This document shows positions 36,564 to 45,466 of a DNA stretch of 64,000 bases, piece by piece. The translations under genes and the position numbers were made by a program. The number at the start of each line of letters is the position of its first letter. Position 1 is the first letter of the stretch. The stretch spans positions 1 to 64,000 of the forward strand of contig CAVWFN010000002.1 of assembly GCA_963754285.1 (NCBI GenBank), read 5' to 3'. This DNA is from RYN-133 sp963754285. GTDB lineage: Bacteria; Actinomycetota; Actinomycetes; Mycobacteriales; Jatrophihabitantaceae. The notes beneath the pieces were generated by a model. The model ran no database searches. It saw only the letters and a program-made list of their open reading frames with translations, and was not told the DNA's origin.

Positions 36564-36566
36564 GGG

Positions 36567-38678
36567 TCAGTCGGCTCGCCGGAGGACGACGATCGCGCGC
36601 GGCCCGATCGGGACGCTCGCACCGGCCGCGACGACGTCGGGCATGTCCTCGTCCACGCCGTTGAGCGTGTCGATGACGATCTCCCAGGCAGCGCCGTACT
36701 CGTCCGGCGGCAAGGTGAACTCGATCTCGGCGTCATGGGCGCTGAACGCGAGGTAGAACGAGTCGTCGACGACGCGCTGGCCACGCGAATCGCGGTCGGG
36801 GATGCCCTGTCCGTTGAGGAACATCGCGACCGAGCGACCGAAGCCCGATCCCCAGTCCTCTTCGGTCATTTCGGCACCGTCGGGCGTGAACCACGTGATG
36901 TCGGGCAGGCCGGTCGTGCCGCGCCGCCGCACGGGACGGCCGTCGAAGAAGCGCCGACGCCGGAACACCGGGTGTTCGCGGCGCAGGGTCGCCATCTGCC
37001 GCGTGAACGCGAGCAGATCGACGTCGACCTTCGCCCAATCGACCCAGGTGATCTCGTTGTCCTGGCAGTAGCCGTTGTTGTTCCCGTCCTGCGTGCGGCC
37101 GAGCTCGTCGCCGTGACAGATCATCGGGACGCCCTGGCTGATGAACATCGTCGCGATGAAGTTGCGCTGTTGCTGCGAGCGCAGTTCGAGCACCTTCGAG
37201 TCGTCGGTCGGACCCTCGACGCCGCAGTTCCACGACCGGTTGTGGCTCTCGCCGTCGTTGTTGTCGTCGAGGTTGTTCTCGTTGTGCTTCTCGTTGTAGG
37301 ACACGAGATCGCGCAAGGTGAACCCGTCGTGGGCAGTGACGAAGTTGATCGACGCCACGGGGCGCCGTCCGGACGTCTCGTACAGGTCGGCGGAGCCGGT
37401 GATCCGCGCCGCGAACTCGCCGATCGTGGCCGGCTCGCCGCGCCAGAAGTCGCGGACGGTGTCGCGGTACTTGCCGTTCCACTCCGTCCACTGGGGCGGG
37501 AAGTTGCCGACCTGGTAGCCGCCGGGCCCGACGTCCCACGGCTCGGCGATCAGCTTCACCTGGCTGACCACGGGATCCTGCTGGACGAGATCGAAGAACG
37601 ACGACAACCGGTCGACGTCGTAGAACTCCCGCGCGAGGGCGGACGCGAGGTCGAAGCGGAATCCGTCCACGTGCATCTCGGTGACCCAGTACCGCAGCGA
37701 GTCCATGATCAGCTGCAGCGTGTGCGGCTGCCGGACGTTGAGCGTGTTCCCGGTGCCGGTGTAGTCCATGTAGTGCTGCGGGGAGTCTTCGACGAGGCGG
37801 TAGTAGGCCGCGTTGTCGATCCCACGGAACGACAGCGTCGGGCCCATGTGGTTGCCCTCGCCGGTGTGGTTGTAGACGACGTCGAGGATCACTTCGATGT
37901 CGGCGTCGTGCAGGGCGCGCACCATCGCCTTGAACTCCTGCACCTGGCCGCCGGGGTTGGTGCTCGAGGAGTACTTCGAGTCCGGCGCGAAGAAGCCGAC
38001 GGTGTTGTAGCCCCAGTAGTTCGACAGATCCTTGTCGACCAGGAACGAGTCGTTGGCGAAGTGGTGGACGGGCATCAGCTCGAGTGTGGTGATGCCCAGC
38101 GATGTCAGGTGGTCGATCATCACCGGGTGCGCCATGCCGGCGTAGGTGCCGCGCATCTCGTCCGGGATCTCGGAGTGGAGCTCGGTCATGCCCTTGACGT
38201 GTGCCTCGTAGATCACCGACTCGGCGTAGGGATGGCGCGGCGAGCGGTCGTTGGCCCAGTCGAAGAACGGGCTGATGACCACGCACTTGGGCATGTGCGC
38301 AGCCGAGTCGTCGTTGTTGACGCTGTCGGGGTCGCCGAAGTGGTAGCCGAACAGCGACTCGTCCCACTCGATCGTTCCGTCGATGGCCTTCGCGTACGGA
38401 TCGAGCAGCAACTTGTTCGGGTTGCAGCGCTGCCCGTTGGCGGGGTCGTACGGCCCGTACACGCGGTAGCCGTAGCGCTGCCCGGGCTCGACGCCCGGCA
38501 GGAACGCGTGCCAGACGAAGCCGTCGACCTCCGGCAGTTCGAAGCGCGTCTCGTCGCCGTCCGGGGTGAACAAGCAGAGCTCGACGCGTTCGGCCACCTC
38601 GCTGAACAGCGCGAAGTTGGTGCCCGAACCGTCGTAGGTCGCGCCCAGCGGGTACGCCGTGCCCGGCCAGATTTCCAT
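36567..38678 (-). CDS. glgX: Glycogen debranching enzyme
   Basis: Isoamylase-type GH13 enzyme (TreX/GlgX), 703 residues, that removes alpha-1,6 branches to supply linear glucans to TreY. The N-terminal CBM48 domain begins YPLGATYDGSGTNFALFSE. The barrel has LDVVYNHTGEGNHMGPTLSF, nucleophile motif VDGFRFDLASALARE, acid KLIAEPWDVGPGGYQVGNFP and INFVTAHDGFTLRDLVSYNE. MICHGDELGRTQDGNNNGYC and QDNEITWVDW are typical of GlgX. It is the first gene of the trehalose run; the ATG at 38678 has AAGGGAAAT shortly upstream as a likely ribosome site. Confidence 0.95.
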   Translation of the reverse strand: MEIWPGTAYPLGATYDGSGTNFALFSEVAERVELCLFTPDGDETRFELPEVDGFVWHAFLPGVEPGQRYGYRVYGPYDPANGQRCNPNKLLLDPYAKAIDGTIEWDESLFGYHFGDPDSVNNDDSAAHMPKCVVISPFFDWANDRSPRHPYAESVIYEAHVKGMTELHSEIPDEMRGTYAGMAHPVMIDHLTSLGITTLELMPVHHFANDSFLVDKDLSNYWGYNTVGFFAPDSKYSSSTNPGGQVQEFKAMVRALHDADIEVILDVVYNHTGEGNHMGPTLSFRGIDNAAYYRLVEDSPQHYMDYTGTGNTLNVRQPHTLQLIMDSLRYWVTEMHVDGFRFDLASALAREFYDVDRLSSFFDLVQQDPVVSQVKLIAEPWDVGPGGYQVGNFPPQWTEWNGKYRDTVRDFWRGEPATIGEFAARITGSADLYETSGRRPVASINFVTAHDGFTLRDLVSYNEKHNENNLDDNNDGESHNRSWNCGVEGPTDDSKVLELRSQQQRNFIATMFISQGVPMICHGDELGRTQDGNNNGYCQDNEITWVDWAKVDVDLLAFTRQMATLRREHPVFRRRRFFDGRPVRRRGTTGLPDITWFTPDGAEMTEEDWGSGFGRSVAMFLNGQGIPDRDSRGQRVVDDSFYLAFSAHDAEIEFTLPPDEYGAAWEIVIDTLNGVDEDMPDVVAAGASVPIGPRAIVVLRRAD

Positions 38679-38746
38679 GGATTTCCCTTCGATGTGGCAG
38701 CCGAAGGCTGCCTACCCAGTTCGGGCGGCGCTCGGACGGTGCCGGA

Positions 38747-39119
38747 CTACGAGTGTGACGAGGACGGCGTCGGCGTGGGTGCGTTGCGGCCCGGGAGCAG
38801 GGGCCGGTATTGCCCGCGGGGACGGTAACCCGTCCATCCGTGCGGCGCACCGTACCCGGCCGGAGGCGCCATGACGGCCGGGAAGTCGCGACCGCGCGCC
38901 GCCGTGCCCACCGCCGTGCCCGCCGCTCACCCCGAGGCCCAGCAGGAAGCCGAGCGCGAGGAGGACCACCGCGGCCGCGAGGCCGCCGATGATCGCGGCC
39001 GTGCGTCTGGCCGGGTTGACCCACGGCTCGCGGTAGCGCGGTACGAACGGATTCTGGGGCGGCACAGCGGTGTGGGGCTGCTCGGTCGGGATGGGTTCGG
39101 GGGCGTCGGGTTCGGTCAT
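38747..39119 (-). pseudogene. Single-span membrane protein with Pro-rich tail, frameshifted
   Basis: The N-terminal part is intact: a Pro-rich cytoplasmic head (TEPDAPEPIPTEQPHT), then basic WVNPARR, then one membrane helix (IIGGLAAAVVLLALGFLLGL) and a Gly/His linker. After GHGGGHGGA the frame becomes arginine-rich and unlike a protein tail. The +1 frame instead reads RDFPAVMAPPAGYGAPHGW and PLLPGRNAPTPTPSSSHS and stops at 38747, a coherent Pro/Gly/Tyr tail. One extra base near 38885-38905 would explain this. Function unknown. It is divergent from uvrB. Uncorrected, the frame ends at 38712. Confidence 0.6.
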
Positions 39120-39197
39120 CGGTGGGTCCTCTCGCTGCCGCCAGTCTGCCGCATCGCGCCCCGGCACGCTGTCGGAGCCGGGACGTACCGTGGTGGT

Positions 39198-41354
39198 ATG
39201 AGGGTCAAGACCGACATCACGCCGTCCAGCGGCAAGTTCGAGGTGGTGTCCGACTTCGAGCCGTCCGGCGACCAGCCGACGGCAATCGCCGATCTGGAGC
39301 AGCGTCTGCTCGCCGGCGAGAAAGACGTCGTGCTCCTCGGTGCCACCGGTACCGGCAAGTCGGCCACGACCGCCTGGCTCATCGAGCGCCTGCAGCGGCC
39401 GGCTCTGATCATGGCGCCCAACAAGACTCTCGCCGCGCAGTTGGCCAACGAGTTGCGCGAGATGCTGCCGAACAACGCGGTCGAGTACTTCGTCAGCTAC
39501 TACGACTACTACCAACCCGAGGCGTACGTCCCGCAGACCGATACCTACATCGAGAAGGACAGCTCGGTCAACGACGAGGTCGAGCGGCTGCGGCACTCGG
39601 CCACCAATGCCCTGCTCACGCGGCGCGACGTCGTCGTCGTGGCGACCGTGTCGTGCATCTACGGCCTGGGCACCCCGCAGGAATACGTCGACCGCTCGCT
39701 GAAACTGGCGCTGGGTCAGCAGGTCGAGCGCGACAAGATCCTTCGCCACCTCGTCGAGGTGCAGTACACCCGCAACGACCTGTCCTTCACCCGTGGCACG
39801 TTCCGCGTCCGGGGGGACACGATCGAGATCTTCCCGGTCTACGAAGAGCTCGCGATCCGGGCCGAGATGTTCGGTGACGAGATCGAGCGCCTCTACTACC
39901 TGCATCCGCTCACCGGTGAGGTCGTGCGCGAGGTCGACGAGGTCTTCATATTCCCGGCGACCCACTACGCCGCGGGTCCCGAACGCATGGAACGCGCGAT
40001 CCGCGGGATCGAGAAAGAGCTCGAGGACCGCCTGGCCGAGCTCGAGAGGCAGAACAAGCTGCTCGAGGCGCAACGGCTGCGCATGCGCACGTCCTACGAC
40101 ATCGAGATGATGCGTCAGGTCGGCTTCTGCTCCGGGATCGAGAACTACTCGCTGCACATCGACGGACGCGAGCGGGGCAGCGCACCGAACTGCCTGATCG
40201 ACTACTTCCCCGAAGACTTCCTGCTCGTCATCGACGAGTCGCACGTGACCGTGCCGCAGACCGGCGGCATGTACGAGGGCGACATGTCGCGCAAGCGCAC
40301 CTTGGTCGATCACGGGTTCCGGCTGCCGTCCGCCATGGACAACCGGCCGCTGAAGTTCGAAGAGTTCGTCGACCGCATCGGGCAGACGGTCTACCTGTCG
40401 GCCACGCCGGGGCCGTACGAGATGGGCCGCACGAAGGGCGAGTTCGTCGAACAGGTCATCCGGCCGACCGGGCTCATCGATCCCGAGATCGTCGTGAAAC
40501 CGACCAAGGGACAGATCGACGACCTGGTGCACGAGATCCGCGAGCGCGCCGAGCGCAACGAACGCGTCCTGGTCACCACGCTGACGAAGAAGATGGCCGA
40601 GGACCTCACCGACTACCTGCTCGAGCAGGGTGTGCGCGTGCGCTACCTGCACTCCGAGGTCGACACCCTGCGCCGGGTCGAGCTGTTGCGCGAGCTGCGA
40701 CTCGGCGAGTTCGACGTGCTGGTGGGCATCAACCTGCTCCGTGAGGGCCTCGACCTTCCGGAGGTGTCGCTGGTGTCGATCCTCGACGCCGACAAGGAGG
40801 GGTTCCTGCGCTCGGGCACGTCGCTCATCCAGACGATCGGACGCGCCGCCCGCAACGTGTCGGGTCAGGTGCACATGTACGCCGACACAGTGACCCCGTC
40901 CATGCGGAACGCGATCGATGAGACCAACCGACGCCGCGACAAGCAGATCGCCTACAACACCGAGAACGGCATCGACCCGCAGCCGCTGCGCAAGCGCATC
41001 GCCGACATCACCGACCTGCTCACCCGCGAGGCCGAGGACACCGACGCGCTGCTCGGCTCCACGCCGGTCGGCGGATCGGGGCGTTCGCAGTCGCGCGGGA
41101 AGTCGGCGGTGCCGGGTCGCGGCGGCCGCGGGGTGTCCGGCGGCGTGGTCGGCATCGGGGCGCACGCCGACGGCAAGCTCGACGTCGCCGAGCTACCGCG
41201 CGCGCAGCTGGCCGACCTCATCCAGCAGCTGAACGACCAGATGCTGTCCGCGGCCCGCGAGCTGCAGTTCGAGGTCGCCGCCCGCATCCGCGACGAGATC
41301 TCGGAGCTGAAGAAGGAACTGCGCGGCATGGACGCCGCCGGCGTCGGCCGCTGA
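39198..41354 (+). CDS. uvrB: UvrABC system protein B
   Basis: Damage-verifying helicase of nucleotide excision repair, 718 residues. Walker A is LLGATGTGKSATTAWLIE, the DNA-clamping beta-hairpin YYDYYQPEAYVPQTDTYIEK, the DEAD-like motif DFLLVIDESHVTVPQ, then YLSATPGPYE, and motif VI QTIGRAARNVSGQVHMYAD. A C-terminal UVR domain (LADLIQQLNDQMLSAARELQ) would bind UvrC. TACCGT at 39186-39191, 6 nt before the ATG, supports leaderless expression. No LexA-like site was noticed nearby. A compound palindrome lies just after the stop; uvrA begins at the far end of the window. Confidence 0.97.
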   Translation: MRVKTDITPSSGKFEVVSDFEPSGDQPTAIADLEQRLLAGEKDVVLLGATGTGKSATTAWLIERLQRPALIMAPNKTLAAQLANELREMLPNNAVEYFVSYYDYYQPEAYVPQTDTYIEKDSSVNDEVERLRHSATNALLTRRDVVVVATVSCIYGLGTPQEYVDRSLKLALGQQVERDKILRHLVEVQYTRNDLSFTRGTFRVRGDTIEIFPVYEELAIRAEMFGDEIERLYYLHPLTGEVVREVDEVFIFPATHYAAGPERMERAIRGIEKELEDRLAELERQNKLLEAQRLRMRTSYDIEMMRQVGFCSGIENYSLHIDGRERGSAPNCLIDYFPEDFLLVIDESHVTVPQTGGMYEGDMSRKRTLVDHGFRLPSAMDNRPLKFEEFVDRIGQTVYLSATPGPYEMGRTKGEFVEQVIRPTGLIDPEIVVKPTKGQIDDLVHEIRERAERNERVLVTTLTKKMAEDLTDYLLEQGVRVRYLHSEVDTLRRVELLRELRLGEFDVLVGINLLREGLDLPEVSLVSILDADKEGFLRSGTSLIQTIGRAARNVSGQVHMYADTVTPSMRNAIDETNRRRDKQIAYNTENGIDPQPLRKRIADITDLLTREAEDTDALLGSTPVGGSGRSQSRGKSAVPGRGGRGVSGGVVGIGAHADGKLDVAELPRAQLADLIQQLNDQMLSAARELQFEVAARIRDEISELKKELRGMDAAGVGR

Positions 41355-41361
41355 TCTCACC

Positions 41362-41435
41362 CGTTGAGTGGCGCGTTAACGCGTTGAGTGGCGCGATATC
41401 TCGCGCCACTCAACGGTAGATCGCGCCACTCAACG
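41362..41435. terminator. Compound palindrome after uvrB (family B)
   Basis: The same architecture as 8195-8259 but a different sequence. Outer arms CGTTGAGTGGCGCG (41362-41375) and CGCGCCACTCAACG (41422-41435) enclose inner arms CGTTGAGTGGCGCGA (41382-41396) and TCGCGCCACTCAACG (41401-41415) with loop TATC. All four units are identical in their 14-bp core. It lies between the convergent uvrB and S53 peptidase genes, consistent with a bidirectional terminator. Confidence 0.75.
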
Positions 41436-41458
41436 AGGGTGGCGGTGGAAGGGCCGGG

Positions 41459-42718
41459 CTAGAAGGCGCCGGTGCCGTTCGGCGTACCGAGCCCGGTCGG
41501 GCCGTCGTAGCCGGCCTTCGCGGTGCACAGGTACGAACCGCTGCAGCTTCCGTTGCTGCCCGAGGTCACGTCGTTGAGCGAGGACGCGTGGGCGTAGGTC
41601 CACGATGCGCTGTTGTGGCCGCCGAGTGCGTACACGCTGGCGATGATCGGCGACGACGCGCTGGTCCCGCCGACCTGCACCCAACCGTCCGCGCCCTGCA
41701 CCGCGCCGAGGCTGATGAGGTAGTCGCAGTACGAGCTCGTGCCACACCCGTTGGCGGTGTCGTAGACGGCGACACCCGTGTTCGGGTCGGCGACAGCGGA
41801 CACGTCGGCGACGGTGCGCTTCGCGCAGCCGGAGTCGGTCTGCCACGTGGGCTTGGCTTCGTAGGCCGAGCAGCCCGACCCCGCGCCGCTCCACGCGGTC
41901 TCGGTCCAGCCACGGGCGTTGCTCGCCTTGCTCAGCGAGGTGCCGCCGACAGCCGTCACGTACTTCGACGCCGCTGGGTAGGACACGCCGTAGCCGTTGT
42001 CACCGGAGCTCGCCGTGATGGCGATGCCTGGGTGGTTGAAGTGCGCGTCGTCGGCCGTCTCGGAGCTCGCCTCGGATCCGCCGTAGCTGTTCGAGATCGC
42101 CACGACACCCGAGGTTGCCGCTGCGGTGTCCTCGGCCTTGTAGAGGTCGGCGTTGTTCGCCGAGCTCGCCTCGACCAGCAGGATGTGGCACGACGGGCAG
42201 GTCGCCGAGACCATGTCGAGGTCGAGGCTGATCTCGAGTCCCCAGCCGTAGTCGGTCGAGGGCAAGGGCGACGTGGCGCCGTTCTCGTTGACCTGCTTGA
42301 AGCATCCATTGGCGGTGGTGCACGCCGGCAGTCCGAAGTGGCTGCGGTAGGTCGCGAGGTCCTTCGCAGCGTTGGGGTCGTTGTAGGCGTCGACGATGGC
42401 CACGGTCTTGCCGCCTGCCGAAGTGCCGGCGAGGTTGTAGGCCGACTGGATGTCTGCCGGTCCGTAGCCGGACACGGCCGTCGTGGTGTGCGGGCTCACC
42501 ACGCCGCTCGCCGTGCGGTTGGCGATCATCTCGCCGAAGCACGACGCGACCTTGGTGCTGCGTGCGTGGTGGCAGGCGAACGGCGCGACGACCGTCCGCA
42601 GCGAGAGGGTCGGGATGCTTGTCGCTCCGGCCGATGACGGGGCAACGGCCATGCCTGCGGCGGCGGCGACGCCGGCCAGCAGAGCGAGACCGGCACGGAA
42701 CGTGCGTGGTGCGGCCAT
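41459..42718 (-). CDS. Secreted S53-like (sedolisin) serine peptidase
   Basis: Exported peptidase of 419 residues with an N-terminal signal peptide (FRAGLALLAGVAAAAGMAVA, cleavage around residue 31-32). The sedolisin catalytic set is visible: E162 and D166 in GLEISLDLDM, oxyanion D240 in ASSGDNGYG, and serine 353 in GGTSASSP. Several cysteine pairs could form disulfides. The large activation propeptide of classical S53 enzymes is missing, so it belongs to the short secreted actinobacterial type. The ATG at 42718 has GAGGAG 7 nt upstream. A TTGCGC...CAGGAT promoter (17-bp spacing) near 42770-42800 and a GC hairpin in the leader precede it. Confidence 0.87.
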   Translation of the reverse strand: MAAPRTFRAGLALLAGVAAAAGMAVAPSSAGATSIPTLSLRTVVAPFACHHARSTKVASCFGEMIANRTASGVVSPHTTTAVSGYGPADIQSAYNLAGTSAGGKTVAIVDAYNDPNAAKDLATYRSHFGLPACTTANGCFKQVNENGATSPLPSTDYGWGLEISLDLDMVSATCPSCHILLVEASSANNADLYKAEDTAAATSGVVAISNSYGGSEASSETADDAHFNHPGIAITASSGDNGYGVSYPAASKYVTAVGGTSLSKASNARGWTETAWSGAGSGCSAYEAKPTWQTDSGCAKRTVADVSAVADPNTGVAVYDTANGCGTSSYCDYLISLGAVQGADGWVQVGGTSASSPIIASVYALGGHNSASWTYAHASSLNDVTSGSNGSCSGSYLCTAKAGYDGPTGLGTPNGTGAF

Positions 42719-42745
42719 GCGGGAACTCCTCGGGGTTCGAGTGGG

Positions 42746-42763
42746 CCCCCGGCAAACCGGGGG
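42746..42763 (-). promoter_or_regulatory. Hairpin in the S53 peptidase 5' leader
   Basis: CCCCCGG-CAAA-CCGGGGG forms a 7-bp all-GC stem with a 4-nt loop, ending about 15 nt before the GAGGAG ribosome site of the peptidase. It lies between the predicted promoter and the start codon on the minus strand, so it would be in the mRNA leader. It could affect mRNA stability or translation; no known riboswitch pattern was recognised. Confidence 0.4.
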
Positions 42764-42856
42764 GACTGGCCTCATCCTGACCGAACACCGTGTACCGCGC
42801 AAACCGGACATAACGTGGCCGGATCGGCCTCAGCGGGCGGATGCGAGGATCGGCGG

Positions 42857-43585
42857 ATGGTCCCGACGTACGCACCGCCGCCGGTGCGCCGCCGCCGACG
42901 CTGGCCGTGGGTGCTGCTCATCGTTGTGCTGGTCCTCGTAGGGCTCGCCGTGGCTGCCGACCGGATCGCGCTCGGCGTCGCCGAGGATCGCGCAGCGACC
43001 GCGCTGCAGAGCTCGCAGGACCTCAGCCACAAGCCGGACGTGACGGTGGAGGGCTTTCCGTTCCTCACCCAGCTGATAGCCGGGAGCTTCGGCGAGGTGG
43101 TGGTCAGCGCCAACGACGTGACGGTCGGCCAGGCGCACGACGTGCGCATCGATCGGGTCGTCGTCGACCTGCACGACGTGACGGTCCCGAGCGACTACTC
43201 GAGCGTGCACGCCAACACTGCGACGGCGACCGGAAGCATCGGCTACGACGCGCTCTCGCAGCTGCTCGGCACCCAGGTGCGCGCCGGATCCGGGGGCCGG
43301 CTGATCGCCCAACCGTCGGTGCACATCCTGGGCCAGAAGTTCACCGGCACCGTGAGCGCCGTCGTCCACGCCTCGTCCAGCCGCGGCCTGACCTTCGACA
43401 GCGCGCGGGTCTCGGTCGACGGCGTCAACGTGCCCCCGATCGTGGCCCACCTGCTGGCGCATGTCTTCGAGCGATCGATCTCGCTGGCCGGACTGCCCTT
43501 CCACGTGCAGGTGACCGGGGTCGACGTCACGCCCGACGCGCTGGTCATCAAGCTGGCCGGCCACGACCTCACGTATCGACGCTGA
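42857..43585 (+). CDS. DUF2993 family protein
   Basis: 242 residues. An arginine-rich start and one signal-anchor helix (WPWVLLIVVLVLVGLAVAA) are followed by an extracytoplasmic beta-rich domain: RAATALQSSQDLSHKPDVTV, EGFPFLTQLIAGSFGEVVVS and LVIKLAGHDLTYRR. This is the DUF2993 (LmeA-like) pattern; in mycobacteria LmeA supports lipomannan elongation at the cell envelope. The role here is inferred from family only. GAGGAT at 42845-42850 is 6 nt before the ATG. The end overlaps the convergent winged-helix gene by 17 bp. Confidence 0.82.
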   Translation: MVPTYAPPPVRRRRRWPWVLLIVVLVLVGLAVAADRIALGVAEDRAATALQSSQDLSHKPDVTVEGFPFLTQLIAGSFGEVVVSANDVTVGQAHDVRIDRVVVDLHDVTVPSDYSSVHANTATATGSIGYDALSQLLGTQVRAGSGGRLIAQPSVHILGQKFTGTVSAVVHASSSRGLTFDSARVSVDGVNVPPIVAHLLAHVFERSISLAGLPFHVQVTGVDVTPDALVIKLAGHDLTYRR

Positions 43586-44606
43586 GGCTCAGTTCGCACC
43601 CGACAAATCGGCACAGATCGTCGGCTTCGGCGTCGAGTGCGGCGCGCAGTGGGCGGGTCATCCGGACGAATGGCATGACCTCGACGCGCCGTGCGGCCCG
43701 GTCGAGGCGCCAGCGTCCGATGATGACTCCGTCGCGGATGACGGTCGGCCGGATGACCCCGCCGATGTAGATCTCGCCGCGTCGCTGCGTGGAGACCAGC
43801 CCGGAGCGGTCGCGGTAGCCGACCAGCAGGTTGTCGTAGCCGCTGACCAGCCGCACGGCGCCTTCGGCGGTTACCGGCCGACCGAGCCGGTAACCCCGAT
43901 GCCCGTGCACCTCGACCGGCGTCAACTCGTCGCGGGTGAGCTCGATCGAGCGGGCTGACGACAGGCCCGACCACGCGGTCATGTCGCGCGCCGTGGCAGG
44001 TGAGAACGCGGCGAAGTAGCGGCGAGCGAGTTCCGCGCGGGCGTCGTCGCCTCGTGGGCCGGTCGCGGCACCGGGCAGCCAGTCGTCGAGCAGCGCGAAG
44101 CGACCGTCGTCGGCATGGCAGGTCAACCCGATCGAGGCCAGATAGACCATCACGTGCGTCGGGGCCTGATCGGCGCCGAGGTCGAGCCCGTGCGCACGCA
44201 ACCCGTCGGCCACCTCGTGGCGGGTCAGCGGACCGGCCGCGAGCAATTGCGGTGCGAGCTGCTCGGCGCGATCGAGCACCGAGGGCGACAGGCCCAGCCC
44301 GTCCCAGCGGGCGGCGTTCGCACGCCGGATCTTCGGGCCCAGCTCGCGCACGAGCCAGCGCAGGTCGCCTGCGGCGACGAGGTGGATCGTGCTGCGCAAC
44401 AACCAGGTGCGCACGACGGACCGCTCGGCGATCGCGGCGCTGACCTCGGCCTCGGTGACGCCGCCCGCGCGGGCACGCACTCCAAGGCGGGCCTGACCGA
44501 GATCCTGCGCCTGGAGCGCGAGGGTGTGCGCCGCTGCCTCGGCGACCGTCGCGCACGGCCGGTCGGCGAAGCCGTGCCGCGCCATCCGCTCGGCGAGCAG
44601 GCTCAC
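43569..44606 (-). CDS. Winged-helix DNA-binding protein (HTH_42/AlkZ-like)
   Basis: 345 residues of the winged-helix superfamily that includes the DNA glycosylase AlkZ. HTLALQAQDLGQARLGVRAR and TWLLRSTIHLVAAGDLRWLV are the family signatures, followed by ARDMTAWSGLSSARSIEL and RLVSGYDNLLVGYRDRSGLV. Members unhook crosslinks or are uncharacterised. The GTG start overlaps the TGA of the kinase gene (GTGA at 44603-44606), making it the last gene of the TPP-riboswitch operon. A link to that pathway is not obvious, so it may be a passenger. Confidence 0.82.
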   Translation of the reverse strand: MSLLAERMARHGFADRPCATVAEAAAHTLALQAQDLGQARLGVRARAGGVTEAEVSAAIAERSVVRTWLLRSTIHLVAAGDLRWLVRELGPKIRRANAARWDGLGLSPSVLDRAEQLAPQLLAAGPLTRHEVADGLRAHGLDLGADQAPTHVMVYLASIGLTCHADDGRFALLDDWLPGAATGPRGDDARAELARRYFAAFSPATARDMTAWSGLSSARSIELTRDELTPVEVHGHRGYRLGRPVTAEGAVRLVSGYDNLLVGYRDRSGLVSTQRRGEIYIGGVIRPTVIRDGVIIGRWRLDRAARRVEVMPFVRMTRPLRAALDAEADDLCRFVGCELSLSVDT

Positions 44607-45466
44607 GGTCGTGCGCCGGGACGCACGATCGCCCGCGCGGCGAGAACATGCCCCGCGGCGAGTGCTGCGCCGGGGTCGGCTCCGGCCTGCCGTGCGGCGA
44701 GGACCCCCGCCGCGAACGCGTCGCCCGCGCCCGTGCTGTCGACCACCGTCACATCGTGGCCGGGCACTCTGACGACGCGCTTGCCGTCCGACCACACCGC
44801 GTCCGCGTCGCCCTGCTTGACGATGGCCTCGCCGCAGCGCAGCCCGAGCGCCCGCGCTGCGGCCTCGACGTCGCGAGTTCCGGTCAGCACCGCGGCCTCG
44901 TCACGGTTCGCGAAGAACAGGGCCGGGCTGACCGCGTCGATGAACCGTTGCGGGCTGTACTCGAGCAACGGCGCGGCGGATGCCGCATCGATCGAGATGG
45001 CGCAGCCGTGCTGTCGTGCCGTGGTGAGCGCTGCACGCGCTCGCTGTTCGGCCGACGGGTGGAACAACGCGTAACCCGACAGGTGCAGGTGCATCGAGGC
45101 GTCGAATGCCGGGATTTCGCCGCCGACCGCGTTGGCGCCTGCCGACGGCACCATCGTGCGCTCGCCGTCCGGGCTGACGAGCACGATGCAGGTCCCGGTC
45201 GCAACGTCGTGATCGACGGTCACCGCGAGGTCGACGCCGGAGGCGGCGAGTTCCTCGAGCGCGATCTGGCCGAGCGGGTCGCCCCCGACCCGTCCGACGA
45301 ATGTCGCCGGGCAGCCCGCCTGCACCAGCCACGCCGCTGTGTTCGCAGCCGAGCCACCGCCGCCGATTGTGATCGGGGCAGGCGTATCCGAGCCGCGCGC
45401 CAACTCTCTCGGTAACTGCGCGCGCACGTCGACCATCACGTCGCCGACGCACACGACCCGAGTCAT
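44603..45466 (-). CDS. PfkB-family sugar kinase, probable pseudouridine kinase
   Basis: Ribokinase-type kinase of 287 residues. It has VCVGDVMVDVRAQLP at the start, PfkB signature 1 TIGGGGSAANTAAWLVQAG, and signature 2 VVDSTGAGDAFAAGVLAAR with catalytic Asp and the anion hole. PsuK and PsuG together degrade pseudouridine: PsuK phosphorylates it and PsuG splits the C-C glycosidic bond. The assignment as PsuK rests on the ATGA overlap with psuG. Other PfkB substrates cannot be excluded. It is also overlapped by the following winged-helix gene. Confidence 0.82.
   Translation of the reverse strand: MTRVVCVGDVMVDVRAQLPRELARGSDTPAPITIGGGGSAANTAAWLVQAGCPATFVGRVGGDPLGQIALEELAASGVDLAVTVDHDVATGTCIVLVSPDGERTMVPSAGANAVGGEIPAFDASMHLHLSGYALFHPSAEQRARAALTTARQHGCAISIDAASAAPLLEYSPQRFIDAVSPALFFANRDEAAVLTGTRDVEAAARALGLRCGEAIVKQGDADAVWSDGKRVVRVPGHDVTVVDSTGAGDAFAAGVLAARQAGADPGAALAAGHVLAARAIVRPGARP

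Noticed and set aside
34797..38828. Open frame of 1343 codons antisense to treY and glgX
   Set aside because: It is a by-product of high-GC codon use in the two real genes, which have complete catalytic motifs on the other strand.
38712..41165. Open frame of 817 codons antisense to uvrB
   Set aside because: UvrB on the plus strand is fully conserved; the antisense frame has a repetitive Asp/Arg/Val-rich composition typical of shadows.
42732..42765. tRNA-like GGTTCGA near a GC hairpin
   Set aside because: No acceptor stem or anticodon arm can be drawn, and the sequence fits a peptidase mRNA leader.
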